Assembly: GCA_041656175.1 (NCBI GenBank)
Contig: JBBAEA010000058.1
Location: 1 to 20,067, forward strand
Direction: 5' to 3'
DNA from: JBBAEA01 sp041656175
GTDB taxonomy: Bacteria > Myxococcota_A > Bradymonadia > UBA4248
DNA length: 20,067 nucleotides
Shown: positions 15,043 through 20,067 of the stretch, piece by piece
How positions within the stretch are numbered: the stretch's first letter is position 1
How the letters are laid out: each line of letters opens with the position of its first letter
Notes under the pieces: model-generated
What the model was told of the DNA's origin: nothing
Seen by the model: the letters and a program-made list of their open reading frames with translations, nothing else
Database searches by the model: none
Translations under genes and position numbers: made by a program

Positions 15043-16244
15043 TGACCTCGACGGGCGAGTTTGGAAAGCAGTTTTCGGGCTTTTATCGGTTGTCTGTGCA
15101 GGAGCGAAGGGATGTTTTGCAGCGCCTGCACCCAAATCTAGACTTCACAGTGCTTTGCGGCGAAAACTCGCTGAGCGACGATGCTGCCGACGCTATGATC
15201 GAAAACGCACTTGGCAGTTTTCGACTCCCCTTGGGCGTGGTTCCTTCCCTCATGATTGACGGAATTTCGCGAACCATACCGATGATAACCGAGGAGGCAA
15301 GCGTTGTTGCGGCCGCCAATAAAGCCGCTAAATGCTTTAACGCTAGCGGTGGCGTGCACTGCAAAATCGATGAACCCTACTTGAGCGGACATGTGCAGCT
15401 CATCCTAAAATCAAAACCAACAGACGACGATTTTTTACGCTACCAAAAGCAGCTGCAGAAAATCGAAACTGAACTTCTTTCACTCGCCAATGCTCAAGAT
15501 CCCACTCTTCTAGCCCACGGCGGCGGTGCTCGCCGGATTGAACTTAAACTACTCGCACCCACAGCATCCGCGCCAAATAGCCCCTACTTTTTAGTAGCTG
15601 AACTACAAGTTTACACTGGCGACGCCATGGGCGCAAACGCCGTCAACACCATGCTCGAAGCCATTCGCCCAACCCTGTGTGAAGCCTTCGACGCCGAATG
15701 CGGCATTGCCATCATGTCCAACGATGGCGCGGGAAAACTCGTAAGCGCCACGGTCCAACTCCCCTACTCTGCCCTACCCACCGAGCGCGACTTCTCACCC
15801 CAAGCCGCCGCCCAACGCCTATGCCACGCTGCCGAACTCGCCGCACGCTACCCACAGCGCGCAGTCACCCACAATAAAGGCATCATGAACGGCATTTGCG
15901 CACTAGCCCTAGCCCTAGGCCAAGACACACGCGCCATCGAAGCCGCCGCACACTTCCACGCCACCAAATCCGCATCATACGCACCACTCTCCCAATGGCA
16001 CTGCGAGCACGACTCCCTGCACGGACAAATCCAAGTCCCACTCCCCATCGGCATCATCGGAGGAGCGCGCCAAAAACACCCCGCCATCGCCGCCGCATAC
16101 GCCCTACTCGCCTGCAACGACTACGCCACCTGCGCCGCAAGTCTAGCAGCCATCGGCCTTGCACAAAACTTCGCCGCTCTCTGGGCACTCGCCACCTACG
16201 GAATCCAACAAGGCCACATGCGCCTACACTCGCGCGCAACCTAA
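15042..16244 (+). CDS. mvaA: Class II hydroxymethylglutaryl-CoA reductase (C-terminus shortened)
   Basis: 400 residues, overlapping frr by one base, with GGAGG at 15033-15037 inside frr. The enzyme interconverts HMG-CoA and mevalonate. Class II motifs and catalytic residues: the TEEASVVAAANKAAK segment (Glu84/85), GDAMGAN (193-199), THNKGIMNGI with Lys279, Asp295 in LGQDTRAIEA, and GHMRLHSR with the catalytic His396. The frame stops four residues after that His, so most of the C-terminal flap helix of class II enzymes (about 30-50 residues) is missing. A two-base change in the CGCGCGC at 16231-16237 would instead read HSR-NLILAKLQKALQ and end at 16276. A biosynthetic mevalonate role is inferred from the operon. 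The 3' half is strikingly C-rich. Confidence 0.92.
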   Translation: MTSTGEFGKQFSGFYRLSVQERRDVLQRLHPNLDFTVLCGENSLSDDAADAMIENALGSFRLPLGVVPSLMIDGISRTIPMITEEASVVAAANKAAKCFNASGGVHCKIDEPYLSGHVQLILKSKPTDDDFLRYQKQLQKIETELLSLANAQDPTLLAHGGGARRIELKLLAPTASAPNSPYFLVAELQVYTGDAMGANAVNTMLEAIRPTLCEAFDAECGIAIMSNDGAGKLVSATVQLPYSALPTERDFSPQAAAQRLCHAAELAARYPQRAVTHNKGIMNGICALALALGQDTRAIEAAAHFHATKSASYAPLSQWHCEHDSLHGQIQVPLPIGIIGGARQKHPAIAAAYALLACNDYATCAASLAAIGLAQNFAALWALATYGIQQGHMRLHSRAT

Positions 16245-16306
16245 TCCTTGCCAAGTTGCAAAAAGCGTTGCAATAGTTTGCCCGTTGAGGATACTCCTCT
16301 TTTTGT

Positions 16307-16449
16307 GGGGGGAAGTTTCCCCCTACGCGCGGGCTTCCTCAAAATTCGAACAATTCGCGATAATAAAATGCCTTGTTTCGGCTATTCGCCAAACCAAGGC
16401 ATTTTATACGCTCATTGCTCGAATTTATCGGCGATCCCGCGCTACCCCC
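16307..16449 (-). repeat. Structured intergenic hairpin repeat, copy 4 (reverse)
   Basis: 143-bp element between mvaA and the TraB gene, reverse orientation. Plus strand begins GGGGGG-AAGTTT-CCCCC-TACGCGCGGGCTTCCTC and ends ATCCCGCGCTACCCCC. Helices: AAATTCGA 16342-16349 with TCGAATTT 16419-16426; a perfect 12-bp inner helix TAAAATGCCTTG 16364-16375 with CAAGGCATTTTA 16395-16406; apical TTCGGC/GCCAAA, which needs a wobble pair only in the minus-strand reading. The closing helix is the GCGCGGG/CCCGCGC type. Confidence 0.87.
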
Positions 16450-16471
16450 TCTTATTCCCCATACAACACTT

Positions 16472-17833
16472 ATGCCCTTCATGAACGAAGTAACCCACAA
16501 AAACAACGACATTGACTTAGCGCCAAAAACCGCAGAAAATACAGAACACAGCGCAAAAAATGAAGCCGAAACCTCGAATACGCCACAAGCTCTAAACGAG
16601 GCAATTCTTGAAACTGAAGCCTTAGGCGAGAACGGTGTGCAAAGCGCTGAAGATGAGCTTCCTGCTAATCTTAGCATCTTAGAAAAGGGTTCTACGCGAT
16701 ACTATATTCTTGGAACAGCACACGTTTCCGAACAAAGCAGGCAGGATGTCCGCAGACTTATAGAGAAAATTCGCCCCGATCAAGTTTGCATCGAACTTGA
16801 TGAAGGACGCTATCGCTCCCTTACCGACAAAAAACATTGGGAAAAACTCGATGTTTTCCAAGTTATTCGCTCAGGAAAAACGCTGTATCTGCTCGCAAAT
16901 CTTGCCATTTCGGCTTACCAACGACGTATGGGCGCGCAACTTGGGGTAAAACCCGGAGCAGAACTGCTCAACGCCGTTACCGTCGCTCAAGAAGTGGGCG
17001 CTGAAATCGTACTTATTGACCGCGATATCCACACGACGCTTAAGCGTTCATGGGCAAACTTGGGCTTTTTCAAAAAAATGGGACTCATGGGTGCCATACT
17101 CGATGGGCTTATTTTTTCGGATAAGAGCAAAAAGGAAGAAGAGAAGCTAACGGCGGAGGAAATCGAGAAACTGAAGGAACAGGCCACACTATCGCAGATG
17201 ATGGATGAATTCGCCAAAGAGCTTCCAGACGTTTATGTACCGCTTATCGCGGAACGCGACCAATATTTAGTTAGCAAAATGAAAGAGGCTCAAGGCGAAA
17301 ATGTTGTCGCCGTGGTTGGCGCTGGACACGTCCCTGGAATGAAGGAGAACTTCGATAAAGAAATTGACCTCGCCCCGCTCGAAGTGATTCCGCCGCCTTC
17401 TAAAGTGTGGACGGCCATAAAATGGCTGTTTCCCGTTTTACTCCTTGCAAGCTTTGTTTACGGCTTCCATACCAAAGGCAGTGAAGGTCTCGAGAACCTA
17501 CTCACCGCTTGGATACTACCCAATAGCATATTTTGCACACTCGCCTGTTTGCTCGTGCGCGCAAAGCCCTTGTCGATTTTAGCAGCCTTTTTTGTTTCGC
17601 CCATAACGTCGTTAACACCCATCATAGGGGCTGGAGTCGTCATTGGTTTACTTGAGGCATGGCTGCGAAAGCCGACGGTCGAAGATTGCGAACGTATAGC
17701 GGAAGATGCCCATAACTTAAAAGGCTTTTTCCGCAATCCCGTTACTCGTACTTTAATAGTGGCCTTTGCTGCAACCATAGGTTCGGCAACGGGCGCTTGG
17801 GTTGGCATCGGCTGGATCCTGGCCATTATTTAA
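16472..17833 (+). CDS. TraB family (TraB/PrgY/GumN-like) membrane protein
   Basis: 453 residues from ATG 16472. ATG 16481 is equally possible, as neither has a clear ribosome site. An upstream in-frame ATG at 16373 lies inside the repeat and is rejected. Residues 1-65 are an acidic low-complexity leader. The TraB domain follows with the motifs shared by TraB/PrgY and metazoan TIKI proteases: GTAHVS (81-86), IELDEGRY (107-114), LIDRD (181-185), an ER pair near 261 and GAGH (283-286). A charged coiled segment (KSKKEEEKLTAEEIEKLKEQ) interrupts it. The C-terminal 140 residues carry about four membrane segments. Homologues are implicated in peptide-pheromone shutdown or metalloprotease activity; its role here is unknown. 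Confidence 0.9.
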   Translation: MPFMNEVTHKNNDIDLAPKTAENTEHSAKNEAETSNTPQALNEAILETEALGENGVQSAEDELPANLSILEKGSTRYYILGTAHVSEQSRQDVRRLIEKIRPDQVCIELDEGRYRSLTDKKHWEKLDVFQVIRSGKTLYLLANLAISAYQRRMGAQLGVKPGAELLNAVTVAQEVGAEIVLIDRDIHTTLKRSWANLGFFKKMGLMGAILDGLIFSDKSKKEEEKLTAEEIEKLKEQATLSQMMDEFAKELPDVYVPLIAERDQYLVSKMKEAQGENVVAVVGAGHVPGMKENFDKEIDLAPLEVIPPPSKVWTAIKWLFPVLLLASFVYGFHTKGSEGLENLLTAWILPNSIFCTLACLLVRAKPLSILAAFFVSPITSLTPIIGAGVVIGLLEAWLRKPTVEDCERIAEDAHNLKGFFRNPVTRTLIVAFAATIGSATGAWVGIGWILAII

Positions 17834-17877
17834 GGCTAGCTTAGCTTATTTGGGCTTAGAGCTTAAAGCAAAAAACA

Positions 17878-18921
17878 ATGAAAATTCTAGGTATTGAAAG
17901 TTCTTGCGACGAATATTCGGCAGCCATTGTCGAAGACAAAATAATATTATCGCATGTGACAGCGTCACAGATTCCCATTCATGCGAAGTATGGAGGCGTT
18001 GTTCCAGAGCTGGCCAGTCGCGCCCATGTTGTGGATATGGTCGAAGTTTTTAGGCAGTGCTTTGAGCGTGCAGCGTGCAGCGTTAGCGACATCGATGGCG
18101 TTGCTGTGACACAAGGCCCAGGGCTTATTGGCTCGCTTTTGGTCGGTATTGAAGCTGCAAAGGGCTTCGCCTACTGCCACAACATACCCTTGGTGGGGCT
18201 ACACCATAGCGAAGGCCATTTATTAGCGCCGCTACTCAATACGGCAAGCGGAACGGAGCGCCCCGATTTTCCGTTTATGGGATTAGTCGTGTCGGGTGGG
18301 CATACTTTGTTGATCGCCGTTCGCGGAGTAGGAGACTATAGCCATGTTGGGCGCAGTCTAGACGATGCTGCAGGGGAGTGTTTGGATAAAATTGGCAAGA
18401 TGTTGGGTCTACCCTATCCTGGCGGCGTGTCGATCGATAAACTGAGTGAAGGCGGAGATCCTGAACGCTATCATTTTCCGCGTGCTTTACCGCAGCGAAC
18501 GAATTTTGATTTTTCCTTTAGTGGCCTTAAAACCTCGGTAATGACACAGCTAAAAAAAATGGGAAAAACTCCTGTTGGCCAAGACTTGCAAGATCTGTGT
18601 GCATCCGCGCTTGAAGCTGTAGTCGATAGCTTGGTCATAAAATCTGTTCGCGCAGCCAAAGCTTGGGATGCAAAATGCATCGTTTTATCGGGGGGTGTTT
18701 CGGCGAATCGCCGTTTGCGGGCGAGGCTCGCTGAAGCATGTGTAGCGTCAAATATTCAGCTTTCAGTTCCATCTTCCGAACTTTGTACAGATAATGCCGC
18801 AATGATCGCGAGTTTGGGTGAGTTTTATTTGCGCGATTTGGTAGAAAAGAAGAAAGGCTTTGATGCATTTAATTTGCAGCCACTTCCAAGTTGGGATCTC
18901 TTCAGCGATTCTAAAAAATGA
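17878..18921 (+). CDS. tsaD: tRNA N6-adenosine threonylcarbamoyltransferase TsaD
   Basis: 347 residues, standard length. With TsaB/TsaE it transfers the threonylcarbamoyl group to A37 of tRNAs reading ANN codons (t6A), an essential step in most bacteria. Motifs: MKILGIESSCDEYSAAIV (nucleotide-binding start of the ASKHA fold), GVVPELASRAH, the metal ligands H110 and H114 in LHHSEGHLLAP, VSGGHT (138-143), DDAAGECLDKIGKMLGLPYPGG, and the C-terminal SGGVSANRRLR and CTDNAAMIA. No strong ribosome site is visible 5' of the ATG. It follows the TraB gene by 44 bp on the same strand and may be co-transcribed with it. Confidence 0.97.
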   Translation: MKILGIESSCDEYSAAIVEDKIILSHVTASQIPIHAKYGGVVPELASRAHVVDMVEVFRQCFERAACSVSDIDGVAVTQGPGLIGSLLVGIEAAKGFAYCHNIPLVGLHHSEGHLLAPLLNTASGTERPDFPFMGLVVSGGHTLLIAVRGVGDYSHVGRSLDDAAGECLDKIGKMLGLPYPGGVSIDKLSEGGDPERYHFPRALPQRTNFDFSFSGLKTSVMTQLKKMGKTPVGQDLQDLCASALEAVVDSLVIKSVRAAKAWDAKCIVLSGGVSANRRLRARLAEACVASNIQLSVPSSELCTDNAAMIASLGEFYLRDLVEKKKGFDAFNLQPLPSWDLFSDSKK

Positions 18922-18968
18922 TTCTAGCGCTTTTTAACTCCAGTCGAAGATGGCAAGCACCTATGTTT

Positions 18969-19192
18969 GGGGGGTAGCGCAAGATCGCCTCGTTTCGACA
19001 CGGATGTCGAAATGGAACGCCGTAGGCGGCCCGTAGGGCTGTGTGCCATGGATTGGCACACATTCCCACAAAATACACAATGAACGCATAAAATGCGTTG
19101 GATGAGCGATCGAGCAAATACAACGCATTTTATAGAGGTGAATTGTGTATTTTGCGAGGAAGCTTGCGCGTAGGGGGGCTTTGAGCCCCCCC
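18969..19192 (+). repeat. Structured intergenic hairpin repeat, copy 5 (forward, enlarged)
   Basis: 224 bp. Left end GGGGGG-TAGCGCAAG-ATCGCC; right end GAGGAAG-CTTGCGCGTA-GGGGGG, then CTTTGAG and C7. Helices: a perfect 13-bp outer helix CAAAATACACAAT 19069-19081 with ATTGTGTATTTTG 19142-19154, and a perfect 12-bp inner helix TAAAATGCGTTG 19089-19100 with CAACGCATTTTA 19121-19132. The apical hairpin seen in other copies is degenerate here. About 78 extra bases sit just inside the left end; without them the core is about 146 bp, like the other copies. Confidence 0.87.
18991..19067 (+). repeat. Inserted four-hairpin module inside copy 5
   Basis: TTTCGACACGGATGTCGAAA (18993-19012; 8-bp stem, 4-nt loop), then GCC-GTA-GGC and CCC-GTA-GGG mini-hairpins, then GTGTGCCA (19041-19048) pairing with TGGCACAC (19054-19061). 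It is absent from the other four copies, so it looks like a nested insertion or an extra module. Boundaries are approximate. Confidence 0.65.
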
Positions 19193-19264
19193 ACAAAGAA
19201 AAATGAAAAACGACAATTCGCAAGCCCTTACGCGATTATGAATAAACACTTACTTTGCAAAGGG

Positions 19265-19293
19265 TTGAAGGCAAAGCGAAAGTAGGATAATTT
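19265..19293 (+). promoter_or_regulatory. Possible promoter of the TPR gene
   Basis: TTGAAG (19265-19270) with GATAAT (19286-19291, 15-bp spacer) or TAATTT (19288-19293, 17-bp spacer), about 55 bp before the start codon and outside the repeat. Confidence 0.33.
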
Positions 19294-19345
19294 GTAGCCG
19301 AGGCGTTTAGGACGTGTTTGCCTAGTATTTCTAGATGAGGATAAA

Positions 19346-20067
19346 ATGAAAGAGCAAATTCAAGCATTAAAAAGAGCCCTGAGTGAGAATCCACGTGACG
19401 CAGAAGCTTTTGGAAAGCTGTCGGTGATATTGTGTGCCAATCACCAATGGAAGGCGCTTTTTACCCTTTACAAAGCGTTTCCTCATTTGGCGGACTGGTC
19501 AAATTTAATTGGAATCTTGAACGATACGGAGCAAAAAGAAACGTCTCCAGAGCTTAAAAGCCAAATTTTATACGTCATTGGAAGGATTTACGAAAAAAGT
19601 TTGAACAACCCGCGCGATGCGATGACTTCGTATCAGCGTGCGGTGCAGACGTGGAGGCAGAGAGTTGAGGCGTTTGTGGCTGCGCGTAGGATTTACATGC
19701 AAATGGGCAACTGGAAGATGGTTGCACAAATGCTGAATTTTGAATTGCGTGTGACCGAAGCGCCAAAACGTCGGGTGGAGTTGTTGCTAGAGCTGGGAAT
19801 GGTTTTTCGCAACAAACTCAATGATATGAACAATGCCAGCGAGTGTTTGCGGGCGGCAAAGGAGCTTGACGCGGAATATGTGGAGGAATTGCTGGCTGGG
19901 GCGAGTGTTGCTCGCGCAGATGAAGCGGAAGATGCGTACAACGAAGAGGATGAAGATGAAACGCGCGAGGCTGAGTTAGCTGAAGAGGCAAGAGCAGCTG
20001 AAGAGGCAAGAGCGGCTGAAGAGGCAAGAGCGGCTGAAGAGGCAAGAGCAGCTGAAGAGGCAAGAGC
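19346..20067 (+). CDS. TPR-like protein with acidic/AEEARA repeat region (3' end outside window)
   Basis: ATG 19346 is preceded by GAGG about 6 nt upstream, and the frame is open to the right edge: 240 full codons are visible. Residues 1-185 are helical and TPR-like: MKEQIQALKRALSENPRDAE, LYVIGRIYEKSLNNPRDAMT with SYQRAVQTW, RRVELLLELGMVFRNKLNDM with NNASECLRAAKELDAEYVEE. Each pair fits a helix-turn-helix with N/D-P or similar turns. Residues 186-211 are acidic (DEAEDAYNEEDEDETREAE). From 212 an exact AEEARA hexapeptide repeat begins and leaves the window. TPR repeats usually mediate protein contacts; no partner can be inferred. Repeats of AEEARA favour a long single alpha-helix or coiled coil. 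No signal peptide is seen, so it is probably cytoplasmic. Confidence 0.85.
   Translation, partial: MKEQIQALKRALSENPRDAEAFGKLSVILCANHQWKALFTLYKAFPHLADWSNLIGILNDTEQKETSPELKSQILYVIGRIYEKSLNNPRDAMTSYQRAVQTWRQRVEAFVAARRIYMQMGNWKMVAQMLNFELRVTEAPKRRVELLLELGMVFRNKLNDMNNASECLRAAKELDAEYVEELLAGASVARADEAEDAYNEEDEDETREAELAEEARAAEEARAAEEARAAEEARAAEEAR
19979..20067 (+). repeat. In-frame 18-bp coding tandem repeat (AEEARA)
   Basis: GCTGAAGAGGCAAGAGCR occurs at 19979, 19997, 20015, 20033 and 20051 (the last cut at 17 of 18 bp by the window edge). Units differ only at the final base (A or G), so the array is recent or kept homogeneous. True copy number is unknown. Confidence 0.92.

Noticed and set aside
15896..16276. 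Alternative plus-strand frame of 126 residues in the 3' half of mvaA
   Set aside because: It is the out-of-frame reading of a C-rich gene; only its last 14 codons may matter, as the possible displaced mvaA C-terminus.
16373..16471. Extended N-terminus of the TraB protein
   Set aside because: These 33 codons translate repeat copy 4, and TraB homology begins much later.
18924..19223. Minus-strand 99-residue frame downstream of tsaD
   Set aside because: It lies almost wholly in repeat copy 5 and its inserted hairpin module; no coding signal beyond an open frame.
19979..20067. CRISPR array
   Set aside because: The 18-bp units are contiguous with no spacers and are in frame with a protein.

Overview
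The window is a stretch of bacterial chromosome made mostly of housekeeping genes separated by unusually repeat-rich intergenic gaps. Three things suggest a deltaproteobacterium-like lineage (Myxococcota, Bradymonadia or a relative): the Cys-rich 'GGxCVNxxxDxxNCGGC' plus EGF-like lipoprotein, a long acidic TPR protein, and a class II HMG-CoA reductase, which implies mevalonate-dependent isoprenoid synthesis. This taxonomic placement is inference; no rRNA gene is present.

Layout, left to right. (1) The 3' end of an Rpn-type PD-(D/E)XK nuclease/transposase-like gene enters at base 1 with an in-frame 24-bp repeat. (2) On the minus strand lies a frameshifted Cys-rich/EGF/FGE-sulfatase-fold lipoprotein gene (410-2127). 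(3) A membrane-anchored metallophosphoesterase (+) converges on rsmB (-). (4) rpmE-prfA (-) form a two-gene translation operon with a good sigma70-like promoter. They diverge from alaS (+) across a 680-bp gap holding two inverted copies of a structured repeat. (5) fcl (GDP-L-fucose synthase) stands alone. (6) miaB and mnmA overlap by one base and form a tRNA thiolation operon. (7) A 480-bp gap of duplicated CGTGGT-type repeats precedes frr, which overlaps mvaA (HMG-CoA reductase) by one base. (8) A TraB-family membrane protein is followed by tsaD. (9) A TPR protein with a tandem AEEARA repeat runs off the right edge.

Functionally the window is dominated by translation and tRNA/rRNA maturation: RsmB (16S m5C967), RF1, L31, AlaRS, MiaB (ms2i6A37), MnmA (s2U34), RRF and TsaD (t6A37).

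The most interesting signal is not a protein. Five copies of a 141-149-bp element (one enlarged to 224 bp) lie in four intergenic gaps, in both orientations. Each has near-constant ends and a nested set of helices whose sequences differ between copies while base-pairing is kept. The closing helix switches between GCGCAAG/CTTGCGC and GCGCGGG/CCCGCGC, and the imperfect pairs read as G-U on one strand. This is comparative evidence for a folded RNA or single-stranded DNA element that also behaves like a mobile repeat. Further intergenic repeat families, two probable coding indels at low-complexity runs, and strong G-to-C skew gradients inside alaS and mvaA are described below.
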